Positions 46,005 through 54,400 of a DNA stretch of 64,000 nt are shown here, piece after piece. The position numbers and the translations under genes are program-made. The notes under the pieces were generated by a model. That model ran no database searches, had not been told where the DNA came from, and worked only from the letters and a program-made list of their open reading frames with translations. Each line of letters opens with the position of its first letter. Position 1 is the first letter of the stretch. Source of the DNA: CAYJLA01 sp964371305 (GTDB lineage: Bacteria; Bacillota_I; Bacilli_A; RFN20; CAG-826); NCBI GenBank assembly GCA_964371305.1, contig CAYJLA010000004.1, positions 1-64,000 of the forward strand, given 5' to 3'.

Positions 46005-47839
46005 TATTTTTTCTCCACAATGTGGTAACACTCGATAATATCACCTTCATGTTCATCGTGATAATTAGCTAATAAAATACCACATTCAAAGCCTTGTTTA
46101 ACTTCTTTTGCATCATCTTGGAACCTTTTAATTGAAGCAATTTCTCCTTCGTAAATAATAACGCCATCTCTAAGTAAACGCATTTTAGATTTATTTCTAA
46201 TAACACCTTCAGTGACATAACTACCACAAATTGTACCAATTTTAGAGACTTTGATGAGTTTTCTTACTTCAGCTTGTCCTAATACCTCTTCGACAAGTTC
46301 TGCCTTAAGCATGCCTTTCATAGCAGCTTGTATTTCTTCAATTAATGCATAAATAATTCTGTGTAGTCTAATTTCTATTTTTTCTTCCGCCGCTTTCGCT
46401 CTAACTTGAGCATCTGGACGAACGTTAAAGCCATAAATAATAGCACCTGATGCACTAGCAAGTAGTACATCGCTTTCGGTAATTGCACCGGCCGTAGCAC
46501 GAATTACATTGATCTTAATTTTATCTGTAGCAACTTTTTCAAGTGAAGATTTAAGAGCTTCACAACTTCCGGTTGAATCTGCACGAATAATTAATTTTAA
46601 TTCTTGTACTTCTTCGCTTGAATTTGCGTTAAACAAATCATCTAACGAGACAGGTCCACTACTTGATTTAGCGGCATCTATTTCGTTTAATCTACGTTTT
46701 TCAGCAATTTCTTTAGCTTGTTTTTCATTATTAAAGGCCATAAAAACATCACCTGCATTAGGAACTTTATCTAATCCAGAAATACTAACTGGAGTTGCTG
46801 GAGGTGCCGTTTTAAGAACTTGTTTATGTTCGTTAGTCATACGTCTTATACGACCGTAACTACTTCCGACAACAACGAAATCACTATTATTTAATGTACC
46901 GTTTTTAATCAATAAACTCGCTTTTGGTCCTTCACCTTTATCTAGATGAGCTTCTAAAACAGTACCGATAGCATATCTATTTGGATTAGCTTTTAATTCC
47001 ATTATTTCAGCCAATGTAATGATATTTTCAAGTAATTCATCGATTCCGGTTTTTTGTTTCGCTGAAATGTGAACAAATATAACATCTCCACCGTATTCTT
47101 CAGCAACGATGTTGTGAGCTAATAACTCTTCTTTGACTCTATCAGGAGTTGCGCCTAACTTATCAATTTTATTAACCGCTACAATAATTGGAGCTTTAGC
47201 AGCTTTTGCATGGTCAATAGCTTCAATTGTTTGTGGCATTACTCCATCATCAGCAGCAACAACAAGTACAACAATATCCGTAATTGAAGCACCTCTACTT
47301 CTCATCGCAGTGAAAGCTTCGTGTCCAGGAGTGTCAATAAAGGTAATTTTTCTACCTTTAACTTCCTTCTGGTACGCACCAATTGCTTGAGAAATACCAC
47401 CGAACTCATTATCTGCTAAATTGGAAGATCTAATAGCATCAATCAAAGTAGTTTTACCATGATCAACGTGACCCATAACTGTAATTACAGGTGGTCTTTC
47501 AACTAAATCTTTTTCATCATCAACAATTTCAAGTTCTTCAAAGTTTTCATCTGCAACAACTTTTTCTTTTTTGACATCGTAACCGAATTCAAGACAAATT
47601 TCTCCAATTGTATCGTCATCTAAGACCTGATTTTGCGTAACCATTTTTTTCTGCATAAATAAAAACTTAATGATTTCAGCTGACTTCAAATTAAGTTGAT
47701 CAGCTAATTCACCAACACTAAGGGATTTTGTATAAACAAAGACTCCGTTATTGACTTTTGAAAAGTTCTTATCTTTTTTGTTATTGTTTGAACTAGTAGG
47801 CACATTACTTATTCTGTTTTGAGTATTATTTTTTCTCAT
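46004..47839 (-). CDS. infB: Translation initiation factor IF-2
   Basis: 611 aa, a short form with only about 100 residues before the G domain. The IF2N motif lies at [21 protein letters not shown]. The GTPase has [17 protein letters not shown] and NKID; domains II-IV follow up to the C-terminal tRNA-binding barrel. It brings initiator tRNA to the ribosome. AAAGGAGG lies 9 nt before ATG inside the end of ylxR, which it overlaps by 14 nt. The ylxQ (L7Ae-like) gene normally found here is missing. Confidence 0.97.
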   Translation of the reverse strand: MRKNNTQNRISNVPTSSNNNKKDKNFSKVNNGVFVYTKSLSVGELADQLNLKSAEIIKFLFMQKKMVTQNQVLDDDTIGEICLEFGYDVKKEKVVADENFEELEIVDDEKDLVERPPVITVMGHVDHGKTTLIDAIRSSNLADNEFGGISQAIGAYQKEVKGRKITFIDTPGHEAFTAMRSRGASITDIVVLVVAADDGVMPQTIEAIDHAKAAKAPIIVAVNKIDKLGATPDRVKEELLAHNIVAEEYGGDVIFVHISAKQKTGIDELLENIITLAEIMELKANPNRYAIGTVLEAHLDKGEGPKASLLIKNGTLNNSDFVVVGSSYGRIRRMTNEHKQVLKTAPPATPVSISGLDKVPNAGDVFMAFNNEKQAKEIAEKRRLNEIDAAKSSSGPVSLDDLFNANSSEEVQELKLIIRADSTGSCEALKSSLEKVATDKIKINVIRATAGAITESDVLLASASGAIIYGFNVRPDAQVRAKAAEEKIEIRLHRIIYALIEEIQAAMKGMLKAELVEEVLGQAEVRKLIKVSKIGTICGSYVTEGVIRNKSKMRLLRDGVIIYEGEIASIKRFQDDAKEVKQGFECGILLANYHDEHEGDIIECYHIVEKK

Positions 47840-48098
47840 ATACTTTTGCCTCCTTTATTATTTTTTTAAGTGAATCAATGAATCCATTATCAAAATCTAC
47901 TTTAAGTATCTTACTTAACTTTTTGACATGTTTTTCAATATTTAACTCACTATGTATTTTAATATAGTAACCTCTTGCTTTTATTTCTTGTTTCAAATCC
48001 AAGACTGGCTTATTTTCAATCACTATAATTCTAGTAAGCTCATCTTTGGGAAATGAAACATACGTCAATAAATCTCTGCGAAAAGGTACTTTTTGCAT
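47826..48098 (-). CDS. YlxR (DUF448) family RNA-binding protein, divergent
   Basis: 90 aa between nusA and infB, the standard place for ylxR. It keeps the pattern RRDLLTYVSFPKDELTRIIV...LD...ARGYYI of the family, but lacks the usual Cys after the first Arg and has ARGYY instead of GRGAY. YlxR has been linked to RNase P and transcription control in other bacteria. The gap to the nusA stop is 8 nt. Confidence 0.75.
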   Translation of the reverse strand: MQKVPFRRDLLTYVSFPKDELTRIIVIENKPVLDLKQEIKARGYYIKIHSELNIEKHVKKLSKILKVDFDNGFIDSLKKIIKEAKVYEKK

Positions 48099-48106
48099 AA
48101 ATTTTC

Positions 48107-49774
48107 CTATTTATCGTCATCGTAGAATGAATCATATTCATCATAATCTACTTCATCTTCATCATAGTAATCTGCTGATGAAACTTCTTCTTCTTCAAAA
48201 GCTTTTAATTCCTCTTCGGTGTAAATTTTAATTTTTGATTCACTACGTTTAGCAACTTCTTCAACTTTAATTGATTCGTTAGCAACTTCTTCTTCAGTAA
48301 TTTTTCTTGGACGTTTTGATTTAACTGCAGTTTTTGTTCCGGATTTAGATGTGGATTTTTCTAATTCTTTTTCGAGAGATTCAAGCGTAGTTGTTGTTTC
48401 AAGCGTAACTTTCACTGGTTTAACAGTTTCTTTAATTTCTACTTCTTCTTTTACTATTTCAACAGTATCGTTAGTTGTTTCTACATTAACAGCATTTTCT
48501 ACAACTTTTTCTACAGTAACTTGTTCATCAAGAATTTCTGCAACTTTTTCTTCATTAGAAATGCCAGCATTCTTTTTGTAAAGATTTGTTCTTGCGTTCA
48601 TTTCTTCAATCGCTTTTTCTCTAACTCTTTCACCTTCAAGTCTTTCGACTTCAGCAATTGTCATATATTCAACTGCATCTTCAATCGCAATTGCTTCTTC
48701 AAGAATTTCGATATTCCATCCAGTCAATTTAACTGCAAGTCTAACATTTGCACCTCTACGTCCGATAGCAAGTAATAAACTCTTTGAATCATTTACAATT
48801 ACAGTAGCGTTTTTAGTTCCATCAATTTCTTCTAAATGAATTCCGACTACAGTAGCTGGTCTAATTGCTTCGATGATGTATAAAGCAGGATTTTCACTAT
48901 ACTCAATAATATCGATTTTTTCTTTCTTTTCAGAGTTACCTAATTGGGAAACAATATTTAAAATTCTTTGTCCATCCTTGCCAATACATGCTCCAGTTGC
49001 ATCTACATCTTTGTCTTTAGATGTGACTGCTACTTTAGCTCTAACACCAGCTTCTCTTACGATGTTTTTAATAATTACAGTTCCATCATATATTTCATGA
49101 ATTTCTTCTTCGAATAAGCGCCTTAAAAACCCTTCATGACTACGGCTTGCATGAATCATAGAATCTTTTGAATTAGTTGAAGCATCTGCTAGATATACTT
49201 TAATAGGATCACCTATAAAGAAAGTTTCGCTTCCAATTAAGTCTCTTTGTTGAAGAGTTAATGTCATTTTATCTAATGAAACCACTACACTTCTTGCATT
49301 AACACTTTCTACAGTACCAGTTACAATTTCACCAACTTTATCTTTATATTGTAAGAATAATGCTGCTTTTTCTGCATCTTTAATTTTTTGTGTGAATACA
49401 CTTTTTAAGTGTTGGACGAAAGATTTACTTAATTCTTCTTCATCACTAATTTGAGTAGGAACTTCAATTTCATCACCTATTTTTGCGTTAGGATCTAATT
49501 CTAAAGCATCCTCAAGTGAAATTTGTAAGTAATCATCTTCAATATCTTCATCGTTCATTACAGTTTTTAATTGACCAACTAAAATACCATCAGTTTCATC
49601 AATTATAACTTTTACTAAAGCGTCATCTCCGCCACCAAGTAAATGTTTACTGAATGCTTTTCTGAAAGCTTCTTTTAAAGCTTCTATAACATCTTCTTTT
49701 CTAAGTCCTTTTGTCTCAACCATTTCATCAATAGCTGCAAAGAATGCCTGTGTATTAATATTTATTTTTTTCAT
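48107..49774 (-). CDS. nusA: Transcription termination/antitermination factor NusA
   Basis: 555 aa. An N-terminal RNA polymerase-binding domain is followed by S1 (GEIVTGTVESVNARSVVV), KH1 (VDATGACIGKDGQRILNIVSQLG) and KH2 (LLLAIGRRGANVRLAVKLTGW). After about residue 390 a Glu/Val/Lys-rich extension of about 165 residues ends in an acidic Asp/Tyr tail. NusA promotes pausing and termination. It follows rimP with a 12-nt gap; a weak GGAG precedes ATG. The long tail is longer than in Bacillus NusA. Confidence 0.97.
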   Translation of the reverse strand: MKKININTQAFFAAIDEMVETKGLRKEDVIEALKEAFRKAFSKHLLGGGDDALVKVIIDETDGILVGQLKTVMNDEDIEDDYLQISLEDALELDPNAKIGDEIEVPTQISDEEELSKSFVQHLKSVFTQKIKDAEKAALFLQYKDKVGEIVTGTVESVNARSVVVSLDKMTLTLQQRDLIGSETFFIGDPIKVYLADASTNSKDSMIHASRSHEGFLRRLFEEEIHEIYDGTVIIKNIVREAGVRAKVAVTSKDKDVDATGACIGKDGQRILNIVSQLGNSEKKEKIDIIEYSENPALYIIEAIRPATVVGIHLEEIDGTKNATVIVNDSKSLLLAIGRRGANVRLAVKLTGWNIEILEEAIAIEDAVEYMTIAEVERLEGERVREKAIEEMNARTNLYKKNAGISNEEKVAEILDEQVTVEKVVENAVNVETTNDTVEIVKEEVEIKETVKPVKVTLETTTTLESLEKELEKSTSKSGTKTAVKSKRPRKITEEEVANESIKVEEVAKRSESKIKIYTEEELKAFEEEEVSSADYYDEDEVDYDEYDSFYDDDK

Positions 49775-49786
49775 ACTTTTCTCCTT

Positions 49787-50245
49787 TTAAAATTTAATTG
49801 CAAGCCTACAAGATAATACATTATCTTTGTTAAATACTATTTTTTTAGTTCTTGTTTTTACTCTATATTCAAGAGTGTAAACATCATTTTCAAACCCAAC
49901 TAACGTGCCTTCATAAATATTTTCCCCATTGATTGGATTTATTAAATGTAAATGAATGTAAGAATCAATATAAGAATTGAGTTTTTCTTTATCAATTGGT
50001 TTTTCTGCTCCAAGTGTTGTTACATCTAGTAAGTATGCACCAGGAATAACTTCTTCTACATCTAATATTTCACTTAGTAAGTTAGAAACAGTTATAACTT
50101 CTTCAAGAGTAATGTCTCCATCCTTATCAATAATAATTTGTAAAATATCATCACTTCCCTCTCTTTTGAAAGAAACAGAATACAAGTCATAGCCAAGGCT
50201 ATTAATTTTGTTTTCAATCGCTGCTTTTACCTTTTCAATAATCAT
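49787..50245 (-). CDS. rimP: Ribosome maturation factor RimP
   Basis: 152 aa with the two RimP domains. The central SNLLSEILDVEEVIPGAYLLDVTTLGAEKPI segment is close to the family motif YxLEVSSPGxxRPL, with the Ser-Pro changed to Thr-Leu. It helps mature 30S subunits. AAGGAGG lies 4 nt before ATG. First gene of the nusA-infB operon, preceded by a consensus promoter and an attenuator-like hairpin. Confidence 0.93.
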   Translation of the reverse strand: MIIEKVKAAIENKINSLGYDLYSVSFKREGSDDILQIIIDKDGDITLEEVITVSNLLSEILDVEEVIPGAYLLDVTTLGAEKPIDKEKLNSYIDSYIHLHLINPINGENIYEGTLVGFENDVYTLEYRVKTRTKKIVFNKDNVLSCRLAIKF

Positions 50246-50260
50246 GAAACCTCCTTATAA

Positions 50261-50306
50261 AATGCAAAGAGTGATCTTTCGACCACTCTTTAACGTTAAG
50301 AGTTTA
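50261..50306 (-). promoter_or_regulatory. Attenuator-like leader of rimP-nusA-infB
   Basis: On the minus strand an 11-bp stem with a tetraloop (50266-50276 with 50281-50291) is followed by GCATTTT, a weak intrinsic terminator. Just upstream, ACTCTT can pair with AAGAGT from the first arm of that stem (6 bp), giving a competing structure. In B. subtilis NusA limits its own synthesis by termination in this leader, so the same is plausible here. Confidence 0.55.
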
Positions 50307-50346
50307 TCCCATAAATGAGATAGTTTTAATTAATAAAACCACAATA

Positions 50347-50375
50347 ATTATAAAAGATAATTTTATAACTTACAA
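50347..50375 (-). promoter_or_regulatory. Promoter of rimP operon
   Basis: -35 TTGTAA (50370-50375), exactly 17 bp, -10 TATAAT (50347-50352) on the minus strand. It gives a leader of about 95 nt that includes the hairpin at 50266-50291. Confidence 0.7.
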
Positions 50376-50476
50376 GTGTTAATTTTGTTTTGAGTTTTCA
50401 TACTCTAAACTCGATAGTATTTACACTAAATGTCAGTATTTATTTAAGATTTTAGTATTTATTAATGTAAACTTAA

Positions 50477-51280
50477 CTATTCACTATAAGGCACTGATAA
50501 AAACTCAGCAAATGCGAGTTCATCGTCGACAAATTCAGGGTAGTATTCATAAAACGCTTCATCCTTATAAGGGATTACTTTATGTTTTGGAACACTCGAA
50601 CCTATTCGTTCAATATTGACTTGCAAATAATCATATACTTTTTTACGTTCTTCGCTACTATTATTATTTCCGTCATAAGTTATAGGTTTACCAATATTAA
50701 TTGTTTTCAATCCATTTGGGATATATGTAGGATAAAAATCAAGACTTTTACCAGTTTTTTTATAGTAATATTCACCCAATTTGGTAAATCCGTATTGGAG
50801 AGTAGTTACAAATTCACCATATTTTTTTCTTTTTTCAGGAAATATAACAACGTTATAGCCTGCTTCTAAAGCGCTAACCGTTTCTTTAAATGTTTCAATA
50901 ATTCTTTTGTCAGTTTTATGCACAACTATAAATCTCTTATTTTTATATAACATTGGATAAATTAAATTAAACATCATTTTTGCACTCTTCCTAAATTTTT
51001 TCGGATTCTTTGCAGCTCTTCCAGATAACATTTCATGAAAAAAGTAATTAGCGCCACTTTCTTTTTTAACCATTTCGCCAGTAATCCATATCTTCTTTTT
51101 AATTTTGAAATATCTACACATAATTACAGGCCCGAGTATGCCTGCGTGATTTGAACAATACACAGATGGTTTATCAGTATCTAGTTGTCCCCCCTCATAT
51201 ACTATTTTTCTTCTACGCCAAATAATACCCGCAACAAAATATACAATTCCATAATATATACTTCTAAAAAAATTTCCCAT
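50477..51280 (-). CDS. Acyltransferase-like protein lacking the HX4D aspartate
   Basis: 267 aa, related to PlsC-type acyltransferases, with an N-terminal hydrophobic segment, SNHAGILGPVI (about 43-53) and VVIFPEKRKK in place of FPEGTR. The catalytic HX4D reads H-A-G-I-L-G, so the Asp is Gly. It could be a distinct lipid acyltransferase or an inactive relative. AGGT lies 9 nt before ATG. Gap of 23 nt to the flavin/Fe-S protein gene upstream. Confidence 0.55.
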   Translation of the reverse strand: MGNFFRSIYYGIVYFVAGIIWRRRKIVYEGGQLDTDKPSVYCSNHAGILGPVIMCRYFKIKKKIWITGEMVKKESGANYFFHEMLSGRAAKNPKKFRKSAKMMFNLIYPMLYKNKRFIVVHKTDKRIIETFKETVSALEAGYNVVIFPEKRKKYGEFVTTLQYGFTKLGEYYYKKTGKSLDFYPTYIPNGLKTINIGKPITYDGNNNSSEERKKVYDYLQVNIERIGSSVPKHKVIPYKDEAFYEYYPEFVDDELAFAEFLSVPYSE

Positions 51281-51303
51281 ATTTTACCTGCATTCACTAA
51301 TAA

Positions 51304-51966
51304 TTAGTATTTAATCGCTTTAACTGGGCAATTTTCGTAACAATCACCGCATTCATCGCATCTATGTTTATTAATATAATATCGACCATCTTGTTTATCT
51401 ATGGCGTTAAATGAACATTTTCTTTCGCAAATGCCGCATTGAATACACGTTTCTTGGTGAATTAACAACCCTTTAAACTTTTCTTTTGCGCCATTAAATG
51501 AGAAATATGTTCTTTCTAGTTTGTGGTCTCTATTTATTTTTTCAAAATCATAATCAAATACATCACCACTTCCTGATGTGATACACAAAACAACCATAGC
51601 GGTATATTTTTCTTGATCTTTTATACAAAAATCGAAAATAGGATTATTCTTCGCTTTTATTTCTTTAATACTGACTTCTTTAACGTTTCCACTCATTCTT
51701 ATGGCATAGCCGCCTTCGAATATTGGGAATCCATTTTCATCATGTTGAATTTCACTATTAGCGCATAATCCACAAATTGAGATCTTACCATTATTTTTTA
51801 AGTGTTTATAAAAATCTTTTGTAAACATAGTCATAAAATATATTCCTTCATCATCAAATGCTCTAAGATGTGCGATTCTACTTACAGGAATATTATTTTC
51901 ATCTATGGTTGTAAAAGATAAACAACCTATCTTCTCAAATTTTTCATATATTTCTTTAATGGTCAT
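51304..51966 (-). CDS. Flavin-binding (PNPOx-like) domain fused to 2x[4Fe-4S] ferredoxin
   Basis: 220 aa. Residues 1 to about 150 resemble the pyridoxamine-5'-phosphate oxidase-like split barrel that binds FMN (IGCLSFTTIDENNIPVSRI, FMTMFTKDFYKHL, IRMSGNVKEV). The C-terminal 60 residues hold two clusters, CIQCGICERKC and CDECGDCYENCP. This combination suggests electron transfer from ferredoxin clusters to flavin; the substrate is unknown. AAGGAGC lies 7 nt before ATG. It follows the amino-acid ABC ATPase gene with a 10-nt gap, so it is in that operon. Confidence 0.75.
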   Translation of the reverse strand: MTIKEIYEKFEKIGCLSFTTIDENNIPVSRIAHLRAFDDEGIYFMTMFTKDFYKHLKNNGKISICGLCANSEIQHDENGFPIFEGGYAIRMSGNVKEVSIKEIKAKNNPIFDFCIKDQEKYTAMVVLCITSGSGDVFDYDFEKINRDHKLERTYFSFNGAKEKFKGLLIHQETCIQCGICERKCSFNAIDKQDGRYYINKHRCDECGDCYENCPVKAIKY

Positions 51967-51976
51967 GTAATGCTCC

Positions 51977-52690
51977 TTAATGTATCTTCAAGAATTCGCT
52001 CAATTCATCAGTTACTGGTGATGATAAAATGTCAATCGATCCATGTTCACATATTTTTCCGTCTTTTAAAAATATAATATAATCGGCAAAATCTTTCAAA
52101 AAACTTATTTCGTGAGTGACGAATATAAAATCTTTTCCCTTATTTCTTAAAGTAGTTACTGATTTAAGTACTTCATGAGTCAAAACAGGGTCTAATGCTG
52201 CTGTTGGTTCATCTAAGAAAATTAAACTTGGATTTGTCGAAAGCGCTCTGGCTATAGAAGCTCTTTGCGCTTGTCCACCAGAAACTTCATCTGGTTTTTT
52301 ATCACATATATTTTGAATATGTAACTCTTCTAAGACTTCATCAGCTCTTTCGTTAGCATCGAATTTACTCATTTTTTGTATTTTTTCGAGTATTAGTGTA
52401 ATATTTTTTTTCAAAGTCAAATGCGGGAACAAATTATGTTTTTGAAATACTACGCCGATTTGTTTTTGAAACTTTATTTTATCTTTTATAGGCGATAATT
52501 CATTAATACATATTTCGCCATCGTCAGGATTTTCGATTCCAGATAATTGTCTTAATAAAGTCGACTTGCCACAACCTGATTCACCTATAATTCCGATGCA
52601 ATTAACACTGTCTAGCTCTAAACTAATGTCGATTAGAACATTTTCTTGTTTTTCATATCCTTTTGATACATTTTTTATTGAAATTTTCAT
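51977..52690 (-). CDS. Polar amino acid ABC transporter ATPase
   Basis: 237 aa from ATG 52688-52690, which overlaps the permease stop (TAATG) and has AAAGGTGAG ahead; the longer in-frame reading would run back into the permease gene. Walker A GESGCGKST, VSGGQAQRASIARAL signature, LIFLDEPTAALDP and an H-loop THE. It drives the importer formed with the two upstream genes. Confidence 0.93.
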   Translation of the reverse strand: MKISIKNVSKGYEKQENVLIDISLELDSVNCIGIIGESGCGKSTLLRQLSGIENPDDGEICINELSPIKDKIKFQKQIGVVFQKHNLFPHLTLKKNITLILEKIQKMSKFDANERADEVLEELHIQNICDKKPDEVSGGQAQRASIARALSTNPSLIFLDEPTAALDPVLTHEVLKSVTTLRNKGKDFIFVTHEISFLKDFADYIIFLKDGKICEHGSIDILSSPVTDELSEFLKIH

Positions 52691-53436
52691 TATTTGCTCA
52701 CCTTTTTTCCAACATAATTCGCTAGTAAAGATAATGGAATCGTTATAGTTAGATATAATATCCACATAATATAATACCCTTCTATAAATGCGAAATTTTT
52801 AGCAGCTATTGATGTTACTATATATGTAATTTCGGCAATTGCCAAAACATTGAGCAATGCTGACCCTTTAATGACACTAGATAAATTATTTACTAAAGAA
52901 GGAATAAATGGTTTTACCATTTGTGGGAATATAACATACAAATATTTTTGCCACCATTTAAATTGGTATAAATCCATAACTATGTATTGTTCATTCGTAA
53001 CAACTGATGCAGTTGTTTCGTATGCATTAGCGACATATGGACCGTTATAAAGTATTAAAGCCAAAGTCCCTAAAAATATCATATCTCTTGTTCCTAAAGC
53101 GATGCCAAGAGGGTAAGCAACAAGAAACAACATCACGAGCAATGGCGTTCCCATAATAATTTCACTAAAAACCCTAGCTATTGCGCGTAAAATGGTGAAT
53201 TTAGAACGCAACATCATAAATAATATAAAACCAAAAACTAGTGCTCCAATAAGTGCTATTACACTGATTAGTATAGTTAAAAAATAAGCTTCAAGTAAAA
53301 GTTGCCAATTATTTAAAACAAGATCGTATCTTGGGTTTTCAATGGTAAAAGCTAAAATTAATCCTATTATTAAGGTAAAAATTAATATAACGGCAATATA
53401 TTGAATGTTGTCGAGTTTTTTACTTATTTTATGCAT
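52690..53436 (-). CDS. Polar amino acid ABC transporter permease
   Basis: 248 aa with five or six membrane helices in the His/Glu/Gln permease style (HisM-like), including the EAA-type loop YNGPYVANAYETTASVVTNEQ and KPFIPSLVNNLSSVIKGSALLNVLAI. The start overlaps the end of the binding-protein gene by 8 nt. A single permease would act as a homodimer. Confidence 0.93.
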   Translation of the reverse strand: MHKISKKLDNIQYIAVILIFTLIIGLILAFTIENPRYDLVLNNWQLLLEAYFLTILISVIALIGALVFGFILFMMLRSKFTILRAIARVFSEIIMGTPLLVMLFLVAYPLGIALGTRDMIFLGTLALILYNGPYVANAYETTASVVTNEQYIVMDLYQFKWWQKYLYVIFPQMVKPFIPSLVNNLSSVIKGSALLNVLAIAEITYIVTSIAAKNFAFIEGYYIMWILYLTITIPLSLLANYVGKKVSK

Positions 53437-54250
53437 CTTTGTAAATTATATAATCCAATCCTAATTCATCATTCTTTAAAAAGTCTGCAATGATTGGATC
53501 ATACTTACTTCTGATTGTATCATAAAATCCACCTTCTTCATACATTGAATCAATGAAAGTGTCACATTTATCTAACAATTCACTATTGCCTTTTTTTACA
53601 ACGAAGGATGATGCACTTTGTTCCTTTATACCGGAGTATACAACTGTAGTATTTTCATAATTAGCATGAAATTGATGTATTTCATCAGATGCAACAAGTA
53701 CATCTGCATCTCCATTATCTATTTGAAACAATGCTGTAGATATTTCAGTGACCTCTGTCACTTCTACACCGAACTGTTCAGGATAGTAAACACCCTTTGT
53801 GCCAGCTAGTCCAACAAACTTAGCATCTTTAATAGCGAAGAAATCTTCTTCTGTCATATCATCGGTTATTCCATTTTCTAATGCAAAGTCTTTATTCATC
53901 AATGCTAAAGTGTGCCCATATCGATAAGGTTTAGAAAAATCAGCTTTTACAGCGCGTTCTTCTGTTTCGGACATATCAGCAATAAGAACATCTACATCGC
54001 CTATATCTAAAGCTGGTATGAGGAGTGAAAAATCGATATTAACAATTTCTACTTCCTTACCTAGGTATTCTCCAAATTCTATTGCAATATCAGGTTCAAA
54101 CCCAGCCGGTTTTCCGCCATCATCTAAATACGAAAATGGAGGGAACTTTAAATCTATCCCTACTTTTATCACGTTACTATCATTTGTACATGAAGAAAGC
54201 GCTAGAATGGATAGCGCCATTATCCCAAATCCCTTAAATATATTTTTCAT
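53429..54250 (-). CDS. Amino acid ABC transporter substrate-binding lipoprotein
   Basis: 273 aa. Signal peptide with lipobox ALSSC (Cys about 21), then a family 3 solute-binding protein: VIKVGIDLKFPPFSYLDDGGKPAGFEPDIAIEFG, ADMSETEERAVKADFSKPY, and a second lobe ending VVKKGNSELLD. Ligand probably a polar amino acid; the exact one is not deducible. GAGGG lies 6 nt before ATG. First gene of an operon with permease, ATPase and the flavin/Fe-S protein. Confidence 0.92.
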   Translation of the reverse strand: MKNIFKGFGIMALSILALSSCTNDSNVIKVGIDLKFPPFSYLDDGGKPAGFEPDIAIEFGEYLGKEVEIVNIDFSLLIPALDIGDVDVLIADMSETEERAVKADFSKPYRYGHTLALMNKDFALENGITDDMTEEDFFAIKDAKFVGLAGTKGVYYPEQFGVEVTEVTEISTALFQIDNGDADVLVASDEIHQFHANYENTTVVYSGIKEQSASSFVVKKGNSELLDKCDTFIDSMYEEGGFYDTIRSKYDPIIADFLKNDELGLDYIIYKDA

Positions 54251-54400
54251 ATTTTCCCTCTTTTTAATGAATTAAATTATACTCACTTTAGCGTTATAAG
54301 TAAAGAAGAATACCATTGAGTAATTAATATGAAAATGAACTTTACATTGATATATTTTATAAAATATATATAATTAAAAGGTTGAAAAAGAGAAAAATAT

